Source: Photobacterium sp. GJ3 (GTDB lineage: Bacteria; Pseudomonadota; Gammaproteobacteria; Enterobacterales; Vibrionaceae). From it: a stretch of DNA of 64,000 nucleotides. How positions within the stretch are numbered: position 1 is the first letter of the stretch; the number at the start of each line of letters is the position of its first letter. The DNA is taken from the NCBI RefSeq assembly GCF_018199995.1, contig NZ_CP073579.1, positions 372,001 to 436,000 on the forward strand, read 5' to 3'. The notes below the pieces were generated by a model. That model saw only the letters and a list, made by a program, of their open reading frames with translations. It was not told where the DNA came from and did not search any database. The position numbers and the translations under genes were made by a program. Shown here in pieces: positions 45,938-55,672 of the stretch.

Positions 45938-47014
45938 TTACGCGATTTCAGCAGCAATGAGATCCAGCACTGATCTGAAAGTGTCATCATGCATGTTCAG
46001 CAGGTGATCCCCCACATACCATTCGAAGAAAGACTGGTTGGGCAGGGCTGCCTGCTGCGGGTAGCCAATCCAGATCTGATGGTTTTTCGCCAGTTGATCC
46101 CGAATTGCTGTTGCTTTGACTTCACTGACCGGCAGGTACAGATGGAATAAATTGGACTGCGGTGCGGCCGGGTTTGGCGTGAGCATCGGGTAGGCGCGCA
46201 CAATCTCATAGATTTGTTGGGTTCGCTCGAACAATGCAGGCATCTGCGCCAGACGCTGATCAAATTGCATCGCGGCTGAAACCGCGTAAGGGGTCCGGTG
46301 AACAACATTGCCACCCTGACGTCGCATCCACCGGCGGGCTTTGTCGATCAAGGACTTATCGCCGAGTAACATGGCGCCACCCAGTCCGGCAATGCCTTTA
46401 TAGAGTGAGACATAGGCTGAATGAAATCCCGCTGTAATCTCCTGATACTCGCGGCCATACCAGGCTTTGGCTTCCCACAGACGTGCGCCGTCTAAATGCA
46501 GATGAATATTGTGTTGCTGGCAATGGGCTTTGATGGCTTCTAAGTCATCCCATTGTGGCAACTGACCGCCAATTTCACGCATGGGCAATTCATACAGAAC
46601 TGCGGCGATATCGTCTGGCCAGTCTTTCAGATCATCGAGCGTCCAGGTCTGGTAAGGATTCCCAACCGGCAAGACCGAAAACCGATTCTGAAGCTGATAG
46701 TTCTGGCCTTCATGCAGATAAATATGGCTGGATGGATGCATGGCTACGACAGGGTTGTTGCGTGCCATACAGGCCAGTTGCAGCGCGGTAGGCTGGGTCA
46801 TGGTGCCGGTGACTACAAACAGGGCGGCCTCATAGCCCAGTAAAGCGGCGATTTTGGCTTCAAATGCCTGCAGAAAATCACCTTCACCATAAACGTCATG
46901 GTTGATTTGGTGCGCCTGGCACCAATCTGCCATGCGCTGAAACGTTTCTGCCGGGGTTGGCAGGTGGTTTCCCGGTACAAAAGTGGTGCATTGGTTTCGT
47001 AATGCCTGACTCAT
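45938..47014 (-). CDS. Threonine aldolase-like beta-eliminating lyase
   Basis: 358 aa, PLP-dependent aspartate-aminotransferase fold. The PLP lysine is in SLYKGIAGLGGAML; other marks are VTGTMTQPTALQ, HLHLDGARLWEA and AVLYELPMREIGGQ. Low-specificity L-threonine aldolases split threonine to glycine and acetaldehyde; this one may differ in substrate. A simple monocistron. Confidence 0.85.
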   Translation of the reverse strand: MSQALRNQCTTFVPGNHLPTPAETFQRMADWCQAHQINHDVYGEGDFLQAFEAKIAALLGYEAALFVVTGTMTQPTALQLACMARNNPVVAMHPSSHIYLHEGQNYQLQNRFSVLPVGNPYQTWTLDDLKDWPDDIAAVLYELPMREIGGQLPQWDDLEAIKAHCQQHNIHLHLDGARLWEAKAWYGREYQEITAGFHSAYVSLYKGIAGLGGAMLLGDKSLIDKARRWMRRQGGNVVHRTPYAVSAAMQFDQRLAQMPALFERTQQIYEIVRAYPMLTPNPAAPQSNLFHLYLPVSEVKATAIRDQLAKNHQIWIGYPQQAALPNQSFFEWYVGDHLLNMHDDTFRSVLDLIAAEIA

Positions 47015-47136
47015 ATCTTTCCTTGTCAGTTTGATTTTTTTCCAGAATATATCGCTGACAGAGAGTATAACGAGCTTGCAGGCATCACAAGATAAACGAA
47101 TTTAAAAGTTGATTCTGCCCACCTTATTCAAGCGAT

Positions 47137-47838
47137 TTAATAGGTGAATCTTGCAAATTCCGTTTCAATCGAGGCATAGAGCTCTGAAACCCAGGTCGGA
47201 GATTGCGCTGCAATCGGACGGATAGGGGCTTTTCTTGGATCATGTGGCGCAATCACGACATCAACATTCCCTTTACCGATTTTACCGACCAGCGTAAATA
47301 ATTCTTCTATGGCGGTATCCCCGATAGCCAGACACCCAATCGAGTCAGCTTTGCCATGAATGAAAATATTGGTTCCCGGACGCGTTCTGCCTTCGAGATT
47401 GGCATATTTCATATCAAAATCGTTCGGGTAATTGAGTTTCATGGACAGATGAAAGCGGCTGTTCGGATTCAGCCCGATGATTTTATAAATCCCTTCCGGC
47501 ACCTGACGATCACCTTCTTTCATTTTCGGACCGGCCTTGCCACTTGCCGCTGTGACAGGGTAACTATGTACGAAATGCCGGGCACCCCGTTGATCAATCG
47601 CCCACAGCTCCAGTGCCTTTTCTTCCTTCAGACCAAGCAGGGCAATTTTGGTGGGTGGGTAGGCAACATTGGCTTTTCTGAATCGGTATTTCAGGCGTTG
47701 TTCCGACAGTTGACCATAAATGGCGAGTACATCGTCGACGGTACGTTTTCCTGAGTGGCTGACAGATTGTGCGTGAGTATGAAACGACGTCAGTGCAGGC
47801 ACTAAAAAGACGAGCGTTTGAAAGATTTTCTTGAACAT
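47137..47838 (-). CDS. L,D-transpeptidase family protein (YkuD domain)
   Basis: 233 aa with a signal peptide (cleavage near THAQSVS). The YkuD active site is HGKADSIGCLAIGD with catalytic Cys; upstream KAGPKMKEGDRQVPEGIYKI is also typical (YafK/DpaA-like). Such enzymes crosslink peptidoglycan or cut Lpp-to-murein links. No partner genes. Confidence 0.87.
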   Translation of the reverse strand: MFKKIFQTLVFLVPALTSFHTHAQSVSHSGKRTVDDVLAIYGQLSEQRLKYRFRKANVAYPPTKIALLGLKEEKALELWAIDQRGARHFVHSYPVTAASGKAGPKMKEGDRQVPEGIYKIIGLNPNSRFHLSMKLNYPNDFDMKYANLEGRTRPGTNIFIHGKADSIGCLAIGDTAIEELFTLVGKIGKGNVDVVIAPHDPRKAPIRPIAAQSPTWVSELYASIETEFARFTY

Positions 47839-48071
47839 AGCATCCAGGTTGCATTTTCTTACTTCTGATAAAATCCATGATAGGGGAAGCCGGAGAAAAA
47901 TGTCTTTTCAGCAATGTCAAAATTTGCCAGAGGCCGACAATTTTTGACAGTCTCAGAGGAATAATTTGAGGTGATGACCAAAAGAAGTGTCTTGCATTTG
48001 AATTTGGCTGATTGAATTCATCATGAAGGCCGATGATGAGAAAGCATTGATATTGAAGTATTGAATTTGGA

Positions 48072-48434
48072 TTAAAGTAATACATCCTTTGCACAATCGA
48101 TTGTGCTCATCTGTTCATCGCCATAGCAGGTCAGATTCTCTTTGAGAATGCTATTTGGAATTAAAAAACCAGGTTTATCATTAATTTGAATCTTGCTCTC
48201 TTCAGTCGAAGACGTATGGGAAAGAGTTGTCCCATCGCTGAATTGCCAGTACGACCAATAACTGCTGGCACTCGCACACACGGTGATTGTACAGCGCTGG
48301 GGTTGTGTTTCACCGTTTGTCGTCATGAAGCACTGAGCATCCATTTCACTGCAGCCAGCGTAAGCCGATGCGCTCATGCACAGAAATGCAGACACAATGA
48401 CGACTGCAGCGGGAAGGCGCTTGAAAGAAAGCAT
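48072..48434 (-). CDS. Secreted protein of unknown function
   Basis: About 120 aa from ATG 48434 (AAGG 5 bases upstream; a longer frame starts at 48473). Signal peptide cleavage near AYAGCSEM. Six Cys in the mature chain (e.g. AGCSEMDAQC, RCTITVC, NLTCYGDEQ, TIDC) suggest disulfides. No family recognised. Confidence 0.7.
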   Translation of the reverse strand: MLSFKRLPAAVVIVSAFLCMSASAYAGCSEMDAQCFMTTNGETQPQRCTITVCASASSYWSYWQFSDGTTLSHTSSTEESKIQINDKPGFLIPNSILKENLTCYGDEQMSTIDCAKDVLL

Positions 48435-48507
48435 CAATACCTTTTGATTATCTCGGGTTGTGAAGAAAACCATATTTAATGATAAATCGGCTAAAGTTCA
48501 GGTTTAT

Positions 48508-49035
48508 TTAAATGTGAATATTTAAATTGCGTTGAGATAATTTATATTGGAGTGCCTGAATAAATGCTTTGTCACCTTGATCTTTTGCAGATAAAGCAAT
48601 GTTTAACCAGATACCTGATTCGACGGCATTTACCCGGTAGATTCGAATTTTGTCCATTCGGGTATTTTCGATTAATTCGACGGAATCCAGTTCGTCGACA
48701 TGAATCTCAAAGACAGAGATACGTTGATTCTCTCCCTGAGCATAATGAATTAACAGATCATCCGTCAGAATTGCACCGCCTTCCAGTACGGACTTCCTGC
48801 CATAACTGTAAAAAAACTCAATCTGATCGTCAGGCGAGAGAATATAATGATTCACTAATGTATCGCGGGTGTTTTGTGAGATTTGGCTACCCGGCTGAAC
48901 TTGATTTTCTGGCACATGACGCAGAACAAAAAAGTGAAGGGTTGCCATAATCAAGAGAAAGATCACAATCACGGGAGCAAATGTGATCATGAGTCCACGT
49001 GGCTTTTGAGGTGAGGACGGTTGATAAGGCTGCAA
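48508..49035 (-). CDS. Single-TM membrane protein of unknown function
   Basis: 175 aa from TTG 49035, AGGGA 8 bases upstream. One TM (about residues 17-38) follows a Pro-rich N-terminus (MQPYQPSSPQKPRG); the outer part has an EFFYSYGRKSVLEGGAILTD beta-like region that resembles a small PH-like or bacterial membrane domain. Unknown family. Confidence 0.65.
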   Translation of the reverse strand: MQPYQPSSPQKPRGLMITFAPVIVIFLLIMATLHFFVLRHVPENQVQPGSQISQNTRDTLVNHYILSPDDQIEFFYSYGRKSVLEGGAILTDDLLIHYAQGENQRISVFEIHVDELDSVELIENTRMDKIRIYRVNAVESGIWLNIALSAKDQGDKAFIQALQYKLSQRNLNIHI

Positions 49036-49224
49036 AATAGATATCCCTGCTTTTTTGTCGTCACAGTTTACGTGAAAGATACTTTATTGATAAGTCCTCC
49101 GTTGAGTTGATCTCAATTCACGACAGCGTTCAGATGAGGTTTCAGCGCGAGCATGTCTGAAATTGTGCGGGTATGTCGCGCTTGAGTTCAGTGCAAATTT
49201 CAGCATTTTTTCATGCGCGCCAGA

Positions 49225-49248
49225 TACGCTTTGCTGGCACAAAGCGTA
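49225..49248. other. Hairpin upstream of the repeat array
   Basis: Perfect 9-bp stem TACGCTTTG / CAAAGCGTA in the 230-base region between the membrane protein gene and the array. No gene seen in that region. Confidence 0.4.
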
Positions 49249-49264
49249 CCCATAAATGCCTTTT

Positions 49265-51090
49265 GATACCGTCAATTCCCGCGCAGGCGGTAATCCAAAG
49301 GGCGCCGGGCTAAAAACACACGATAATCATCATTGAACAGATAAAATCACAACAGGGTTCAGGTCATTCTATAGAATCGTTCACAGCACCCAGACGAGGC
49401 TCCGGCGCATGAACATCACTGGGTTCCCGCCTGCGCGGGAACGACAAATTTCATACAATTTATACGATTACCGTCATTCCCGCGCAGGCGGGAATCCATA
49501 GGGCGTTGGGCTCAAAGCGCGTTCACAACATCATTGAGCAGATAAAATCACAGCAAAGTTCAGTCTTTCTGTCGCATTGTTCACAGCACCCAGACGTGGC
49601 TTCGGCGCATCAACGTCACTGGGTTCCCGCCTTCGCGGGAACGACGAATGACTTTAAATTCATCGCCTTACTAAAATTTTCGCGCAGGCGGGAATCCATA
49701 GAGCGCCGGGCTCAAAGCGCGTTCACAACATCATTGAACAGATAAAATCGCAGCGAAGTTCAGTCATTCTATAGAATCGTTCACAGCACCCAGACGAAAC
49801 TCCGGCACATCAACGTCACTGGGTTCCCGCCTTCGCGGGAACGACAAATTTCATATAATTCATGCAATTACCGTCATTCCCGCGAAGGCGGGAATCCATA
49901 GGGCGCCGGGCTCAAAGCGCGTTCACAACATCATTGAACAGATAAAATCCCAGCAAAGTTCAGTCTTTCTGTCGCATTGTTCACAGCACCCAGATGAACC
50001 TTCAGCGCATCAACATCACTGGGCTCCCGCCTTCGCGAGAACAACAAATTTCATACAATTTATACGATTACCGTCATTCCCGCGCAGGCGGGAATCCATA
50101 GAGCGCAGGGCTCAAAGCGCGTTCAAAACATCATGGAACAGATAAAATCACAGCAAAGTTCAGCCTTTCTGTAAAATCGTTCACAGCACCCAGACGAACC
50201 TTCAGCGCATCAACGTCACTGGGTTCCCGCCTGCGCGGGAACGACAAATCATTTTAAATTCATCGCCTTACCGTCATTCCCGCGCAGGCGGGAATCCATA
50301 GAGCGCCGGGCTACAAACACACGAAAATCATCATTGAACAAATCAAATCCCAGCAAGGTTCAAGTCAATCTATAGAATCGTTCACAGTACCCAGACGAAG
50401 CTTCGGCGCATCAACGTCACTGGGTTCCCGCCTACGCGGGAACGACAAATTTTATATAATTCATACGATTACCGTCATTTCCGTGCAGGCGGGAATCCAT
50501 CGAGCGCCGGGCTAAAAATACACGATAATCATCATTGAACAGATCAAATCCCAGCAAAGTTCAGCCTTTCTATAGAATCGTTCACAGCGTCCAGACGTGG
50601 CTCTGGCGCATCAACGTCACTGGGTTCCCGCCTTCGCGGGAACGACGAATTTCATATAATTCATGAGATTACCGTTATTCCCGCGCAGGCGGGAATCCAT
50701 AGGGCGCCGGGCTCAAAGCGCGTTCAGAACATCATTGCACAGATCAAATCCCAGCAAAGTTCAGTCATTCTGTAGAACGGTTCACAGCACCCAGACGTGG
50801 CTCTGGCGCATGAACGTCACTGGGTTCCCGCCTTCGCGGGAACGACGAATTTCATATAATTCATGAGATTACCGTTATTCCCGCGCAGGCGGGAATCCAT
50901 AGGGCGCCGGGCTCAAAGCGCGTTCAAAACATCATTGAACAGATAAAATCCCAGCAAAGTTCAGCCTTTCTATAGAATCGTTCACAGCGTCCAGACGTGG
51001 CTCTGGCGCATCAACGTCACTGGGTTCCCGCCTTCGCGGGAACGACGAATTTCATATAATTCATGAGATTACCGTTATTCCCGCGCAGGC
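49265..51090. repeat. 200-bp tandem repeat array with paired REP-like palindromes, left part (9 units)
   Basis: Each unit holds a GTCATTCCCGCGCAGGCGG-type palindrome (R1; dRS3-like ATTCCC-N8-GGGAAT) and, about 150 bases on, an inverted copy (R2; GTTCCCGCC...GCGGGAAC). R1 copies lie near 49275, 49475, 49679 (degenerate), 49875, 50076, 50277, 50478, 50678, 50879 and 51079. GCGCCGG near R1 and CCGGCGC near R2 extend the symmetry. Reading frames inside (PAQAG, SRLRGND types) are artefacts. Confidence 0.9.
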
Positions 51091-52530
51091 GCAATGCTGT
51101 TCGGTTAAGAGGATTCCTTCTTTTTTCTGTTGCTTTTTAACGGATATTTATTCGGCCTCATCTTGACCGCCCTTTCATAATTTGGGCGGTCTGGCTTGGG
51201 GAGAATCAGATCTTTCAGAGTATCCGTTAAATCTTTGAGTCGTGCTGGTATCGACTGTAAGTTTTTCGTCTGGCATATCGCTGTATAATCATACAAAACG
51301 ACCTTAAAACCGAGTTTAAAGCTGATTCTTAGAGGGCTAACTTTCGCCTCCTTTGCCGCTAGAGCCATTTCGTAACGGATCAAATTATAAGCAAGTAACA
51401 GCCCGTATAATTCCTGGTAGACCAAAGTAATTTTCTTACTTCTTAAGGCAATGGCTTTGCGGAGCATCGTGCATTTAATTTCACGATATCCTAGTTCAAT
51501 TTCCCAACGCTGATGATAGAGTTCGATAATTTTAGCGGCATCATACTGACTTTTCGGTAACGATGTCGCGAGAAAGCGTTCCGGGAAGCCTTCAAATTGA
51601 TAGCGGATGACCCGAAAGTGCCACTCTTGCGGTAATGATGGTGACTGTTTACGCGCATGGGGGCTTAGCTTTCGTTTCACCAACCAGTCGTTATCCGTGT
51701 ATTTATCCACGATTTCAAAGTTGATGTCTTTCTTCAATGGTGTCACCCAGTGGCGATCATGACCTCGACTTTCAATATGATGAAGCAACTCAGCACTATG
51801 ATAGAGCTTATCCATCAGCAGGACTGAGTGATCGTCGATATCATCCACCAACTGTGATGCTTGCGTGATTTCAGCCTCTCGATAAGGTCCGGCTGCTGCT
51901 TTAAGGATCAACCGCGAAGCGGTATCCATTAAGCAGGTCAACTGCATTACTGGATAGCCGGACTGGTACTCGGAAGCCGTGTTTGCAGAGCCAAAATGCT
52001 CTCGGCATTCTGGCGTATCTTCTACACGGAATTGGGTACCATCAATGGCATAAACTCTGAGACCTTCCCATTTATCGACCTCAACTTGTTCTGACCAGTG
52101 ACTGGCGCTTTGATGAAAGAGCCACTGAATGGGCTCGACGCCCAACCTTTTACGAGCCTCAGTTAATGAGCTTTTAGCAGACAGCAGTGCATTATCTAAC
52201 TGTTTGGAATTTAAAGCTAATTGCTCAGCGACCGTATGGATAGACTCTTGCCTAAGCAAAGACATTCCAATCACGAGCCTGAGGATATCTTGCGGCTGAA
52301 TTTTGCGACGCCTGACCGTAGCATGAGATGTCATGCTCAAGGCATTGTTGACCCACTCAAAGGGCAAGTGAGCATTTAACACCTCTAAATAATCATTCTT
52401 GAGTGGGTAGCTTGAAGAAAAGTCTTCTAATTCAGCAGCAAACATACAGGCTCCTTTCAGTTGAACCGATAGTTTGCTCGAAATTAAGGATCGTTCAAGT
52501 CCTTAATTTTCCTTAAACGATCAGCATTGC
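51091..52530 (-). mobile_element. IS4-family insertion sequence (about 1,440 bp)
   Basis: Ends are imperfect inverted repeats: GCAATGCTGTTCGGTTAAG on the left and the complement of CTTAAACGATCAGCATTGC on the right. Flanking GCGCAGGC at 51083-51090 and 52531-52538 is a target duplication of 8 bases (10 if the ends are trimmed by one base). It sits inside the centre of an R1 palindrome of the array. Carries one transposase. Confidence 0.9.
51105..52445 (-). CDS. IS4-family DDE transposase
   Basis: 446 aa, start ATG 52445 with AAAGGAG upstream. Catalytic Asp in VYAIDGTQFR and in VLLMDKLYHS; the C-terminal YREK motif is intact (Y-x2-R-x3-E-x6-K in YHQRWEIELGYREIK). Appears complete and intact, so the element may be active. 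Stop lies 14 bases inside the left end. Confidence 0.93.
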   Translation of the reverse strand: MFAAELEDFSSSYPLKNDYLEVLNAHLPFEWVNNALSMTSHATVRRRKIQPQDILRLVIGMSLLRQESIHTVAEQLALNSKQLDNALLSAKSSLTEARKRLGVEPIQWLFHQSASHWSEQVEVDKWEGLRVYAIDGTQFRVEDTPECREHFGSANTASEYQSGYPVMQLTCLMDTASRLILKAAAGPYREAEITQASQLVDDIDDHSVLLMDKLYHSAELLHHIESRGHDRHWVTPLKKDINFEIVDKYTDNDWLVKRKLSPHARKQSPSLPQEWHFRVIRYQFEGFPERFLATSLPKSQYDAAKIIELYHQRWEIELGYREIKCTMLRKAIALRSKKITLVYQELYGLLLAYNLIRYEMALAAKEAKVSPLRISFKLGFKVVLYDYTAICQTKNLQSIPARLKDLTDTLKDLILPKPDRPNYERAVKMRPNKYPLKSNRKKKESS

Positions 52531-53695
52531 GCGCAGGCGGGAATCCATAGGGCGCCGGGCTCAAAGCGCGTTCAGAACATCATTGCACAGATCAAATCCC
52601 AGCAAAGTTCAGTCATTCTGTAGAACGGTTCACAGCACCCAGACGAACCTTCAGCGCATCAACGTCACTGGGTTCCCGCCTTCGCGGGAACGACAAATTT
52701 CATATAATTCATCGTCTTACCGTCATTCCCGCGCAGGCGGGAATCCATAGAGCACCGGGCTCAAAGCGCGTTCATAACATCATTGAACAGATAAAATCCC
52801 AGCAAAGTTCAGTCATTCTGTAGAACGGTTCACAGCGCTCAGACGAGGCTCCGGCGCATGAACGTCGCTGGGTTCTCGCCTTCGCGGGAACGACGAATTT
52901 CATATAATTCATACGATTACCGTCATTCCCGCGCAGGCGGGAATCCATAGAGCACCGGGCTCAAAGCGCGTTCATAACATCATTGAACAGATAAAATCCC
53001 AGCAAAGTTCAGTCATTCTGTAGAACGGTTCACAGCGCTCAGACGAGGCTCCGGCGCATGAACGTCACTGGGTTCCCGCCTGCGCGGGAACGACAAATTT
53101 AATACAATTCATATGGTTACCGTCATTCCCGCGCAGGCGGGAATCCATAGAGCGCCGGGCTACAAACACACGAAAATCATCATTGAACAAATCAAATCCC
53201 AGCAAGGTTCAAGTCAATCTATAGAATCGTTCACAGTACCCAGACGAAGCTTCGGCGCATCAACGTCACTGGGTTCCCGCCTTCGCGGGAACGACGAATT
53301 TCATATAATTCATACGATTACCGTCATTCCCGCGCAGGCGGGAATCCATAGAGCACCGGGCTCAAAGCGCGTTCATAACATCATTGAACAGATAAAATCC
53401 CAGCAAAGTTCAGTCATTCTGTAGAACGGTTCACAGCGCTCAGACGAGCCTTCAGCGCATCAACGTCACTGGGTTCCCGCCTGCGCGGGAACGACAAATT
53501 TCATATAATTCATGAGATTACCGTCATTCCCGCGAAGGCGGGAATTCATAGAGCGCTGGGCTACAAACACACGAAAATCTTTATTGAACAGATAAATCCC
53601 AGCAAGGTTCAGCCATTCGGCAGAATCGTTCACAGCACCCAGACGTGGCTCTGGCGCATCAACGTCGCTGGATCCCGCCTGCGCGGGAACGACGA
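52531..53695. repeat. 200-bp tandem repeat array, right part (6 units)
   Basis: Continuation of the array after the IS, with R1 copies near 52725, 52925, 53125, 53326 and 53526 and R2 copies 150 bases after each. The units at 52725, 52925 and 53326 share a near-identical GAGCACCGGGCTCAAAGCGC-type stretch, pointing to recent copying among units. The last R2 ends just before the monooxygenase gene. Confidence 0.9.
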
Positions 53696-53759
53696 ACATG
53701 AGGCATGACTCATGCAGGGTAATGAAAAGTTTAGGGAGCTGAGATTGAGCCTGCCAATC

Positions 53760-54059
53760 TTAGCTGCGATTTTGTGCCAGGGCATCACAGCGAATGACGG
53801 ATTGAGCTTCAACCAACCCCGATAAGTGCCGACGGCTGTCCAGATAATGGGAGGTTTGCTTATGTTCGGCAAGTGCTGCTTCACTGGTATAGATTTCGTA
53901 GAGGTAGAAACAATGATCATCGTTCTGGGACACCAGAACATCAAATGTCAGGCAACCTGCCTCGGTTTCCACGGAGGCTTTCGCATTTTCTTTCATAATG
54001 GCCAGATACTGATCCTTAAAGCCTTTTTTCACGACATTTTTTACCACAATACAAAACAT
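53760..54059 (-). CDS. Antibiotic biosynthesis monooxygenase (ABM/YgiN-like)
   Basis: 99 aa, ferredoxin-like ABM fold. Characteristic GCLTFDVLVSQNDDHCFYLYEIY and the helix SEAALAEHKQTSHY are seen. Typical of quinol monooxygenases. AAGGA precedes the ATG. Divergent from the VOC gene, with a perfect palindrome between. Confidence 0.87.
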   Translation of the reverse strand: MFCIVVKNVVKKGFKDQYLAIMKENAKASVETEAGCLTFDVLVSQNDDHCFYLYEIYTSEAALAEHKQTSHYLDSRRHLSGLVEAQSVIRCDALAQNRS

Positions 54060-54115
54060 GATGAAGGTATCCTTTTCTGAGGAGGTGTTGTGTCCGAAAT
54101 TGAATTAATCACCAC

Positions 54116-54131
54116 ACATTGTATACAATGT
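54116..54131. promoter_or_regulatory. Perfect 16-bp palindrome in the divergent promoter
   Basis: ACATTGTATACAATGT is fully symmetric. Its TTGTATACAA core resembles GntR/FadR-type operators. It lies between the ABM and VOC genes and probably controls both. Confidence 0.6.
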
Positions 54132-54161
54132 TGTTTGTGATTTCACAAGGAGTGAGACGAA

Positions 54162-54569
54162 ATGAGTCAGAGACCAAAACCGTTGAATGGGTTACGACAC
54201 CTTGCGCTGTGCGTTTATCCGTTTGAAGATTGTATCCGTTTTTATACCGAGACTCTGGGGATGGAAGTCCTCAGAAGGGCCAGTGATAACCTGGTTTATC
54301 TGAGTTGCGGGAACGATAACTTATCTTTGAGCAGAGCGGATGGGCCACAGGACAATCAGCAGCAATCGTTGGATCACTTTGGATTCATTGTAGACAGCAA
54401 AGAAGAATTGCAGGCTTGGTATGAATTTCTGCAATCGCAAGGTGTGCCTTTGTTAGACAGGCCACATGATCACAGTGATGGTGCACGGAGCTTTCATTGC
54501 ACCGATCCGGCAGGGAATGTTGTTCAGCCGTTGTATCATCCGGCGGTCTCCGGGCAGCGGATTCGATGA
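54162..54569 (+). CDS. VOC-family (glyoxalase/dioxygenase-like) protein
   Basis: 135 aa, vicinal-oxygen-chelate fold with LRHLALCVYPFEDCIRFYTETLGMEV and DHFGFIVDSKEELQAWYEFL. Metal ligands: His13-type in HLAL, His in DHFGF, and Asp/Glu near DPAGNVV. Start follows AAGGAG. Substrate unknown. Confidence 0.87.
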   Translation: MSQRPKPLNGLRHLALCVYPFEDCIRFYTETLGMEVLRRASDNLVYLSCGNDNLSLSRADGPQDNQQQSLDHFGFIVDSKEELQAWYEFLQSQGVPLLDRPHDHSDGARSFHCTDPAGNVVQPLYHPAVSGQRIR

Positions 54570-54575
54570 ATGAAG

Positions 54576-54619
54576 GATATCAACGCACCTGTATTGGAAA
54601 GTACTGCTGCGTTGATATC
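54576..54619. terminator. Bidirectional terminator hairpin
   Basis: Perfect 12-bp stem GATATCAACGCA / TGCGTTGATATC with a 20-base loop between convergent genes. Confidence 0.65.
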
Positions 54620-54635
54620 ACTGGATACGAATGTA

Positions 54636-55079
54636 TTACTTTTGATTGAGCAGATAGTCCAGAATCTCAACGATCTGAGCTGGGGAGGTGGCCCAGGCCT
54701 GAGCGCTGGCATCCACTTCCTTTAAGGGGTGGACGATGTCTTCACTGTGCAGTGTGATGTAGGGCTTATTCAGCGCGGCACAGTAACCGGCATCAAAAGC
54801 AGCATTCCATTGTTTGTACTTGTCACCGAACCGGATAATGGCGAGGTCGCATTGCTGAATCAGGTTCTGAATCCGAATCGCATTGACTTTCGCCGACTTG
54901 TGATCCCGCCAGAAACTGTTGGACTCTTCACCTAAACCGTCTCCGGCTGCATCACTGCTGTCATGGTCTGTAACCGCAGAAGTAAACACAATGTTCAGGT
55001 CTTTGGCTTCACAACCTTTGATAATTTGTTCGCGCCAGTCGGTGTGGATTTCACCCGAGAGATAGACATTCCAGGTCAT
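54636..55079 (-). CDS. YtoQ-family protein
   Basis: 147 aa. Starts with VYLSGEIHTDWREQI and contains IRFGDKYKQWNAAFDAGYCAAL, matching Bacillus YtoQ. The fold resembles nucleoside 2-deoxyribosyltransferases, but the function is unknown. TTGTACACAA-like dyad upstream at 55125-55136. Confidence 0.87.
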   Translation of the reverse strand: MTWNVYLSGEIHTDWREQIIKGCEAKDLNIVFTSAVTDHDSSDAAGDGLGEESNSFWRDHKSAKVNAIRIQNLIQQCDLAIIRFGDKYKQWNAAFDAGYCAALNKPYITLHSEDIVHPLKEVDASAQAWATSPAQIVEILDYLLNQK

Positions 55080-55124
55080 TGAGGCATCCTCTGTTGCTTA
55101 AATGTTCGTGTGATAACTTGGGTT

Positions 55125-55136
55125 ATTGTACACAAT
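55125..55136. promoter_or_regulatory. ATTGTACACAAT dyad upstream of the YtoQ gene
   Basis: An imperfect relative of the 16-bp palindrome at 54116-54131; the same regulator may bind both. Confidence 0.35.
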
Positions 55137-55264
55137 CAGAGGTTATGTTGCACTCGTTGTTCTGGAGTGAAGGTAAAGTAGAGATGTTCAATCAGAGAGA
55201 GCATTGCGGTCCGCTGTGTATCAGCAGCTGACCGCAAATGATGGTTGATAGCGTGGACTGCTGA

Positions 55265-55624
55265 TTAATCGACCAATGAGATGACGGTGAGCTTTGGTGC
55301 TTTATAATTCCAGAATGCATGGCATCCATTGGCCCAGCCAGTGATGGACTTCCCTGAAGCTTTTGCTGCAAGTGCTACAGAAAACATTTCTTTTTCGTAA
55401 GGGGAGTCTTTGTTAATGATGAGTTGCCTCTCGCGGCCATCATCACATTGTTCTGTGTGTTTTTTTGCGCCATCCCCAGCAATCTCCACAATGATCATGT
55501 GCGCATCATGAACGGTGACACTTTTAACTTGAACCGGCCCAAAATCGCTGTTGGCTGTCACCGATGCTGTAAACAGCGTCATTGCCGCCATGAGAGTGAG
55601 ATGTCTTACTTTTTTGATGATCAT
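55265..55624 (-). CDS. Secreted protein of unknown function
   Basis: 119 aa, signal peptide (TM-like residues 8-24, cleavage near VTANSDF). Two Cys (EQCDDGRE, ANGCHAFW) may be paired. Starts ATG 55624 with AAGGAAATATC upstream. No family recognised. Confidence 0.7.
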   Translation of the reverse strand: MIIKKVRHLTLMAAMTLFTASVTANSDFGPVQVKSVTVHDAHMIIVEIAGDGAKKHTEQCDDGRERQLIINKDSPYEKEMFSVALAAKASGKSITGWANGCHAFWNYKAPKLTVISLVD

Positions 55625-55672
55625 GATATTTCCTTATATGAGCTGAATTGATTGACGGCCTGAGGTCAGAAA

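Noticed and set aside
49506..53424. Open frames within the repeat array giving VIPAQAGIH and SRLRGND-like peptides
   Set aside because: They come from translating the palindromes. The 200-bp period is not a multiple of three, so no frame is kept from unit to unit, and no ribosome sites are present.
49265..53695. Integron cassette (attC) array or CRISPR
   Set aside because: The repeats are 200 bp with inverted palindromes and no distinct ORFs or short unique spacers between them, and there is no integrase or cas gene.
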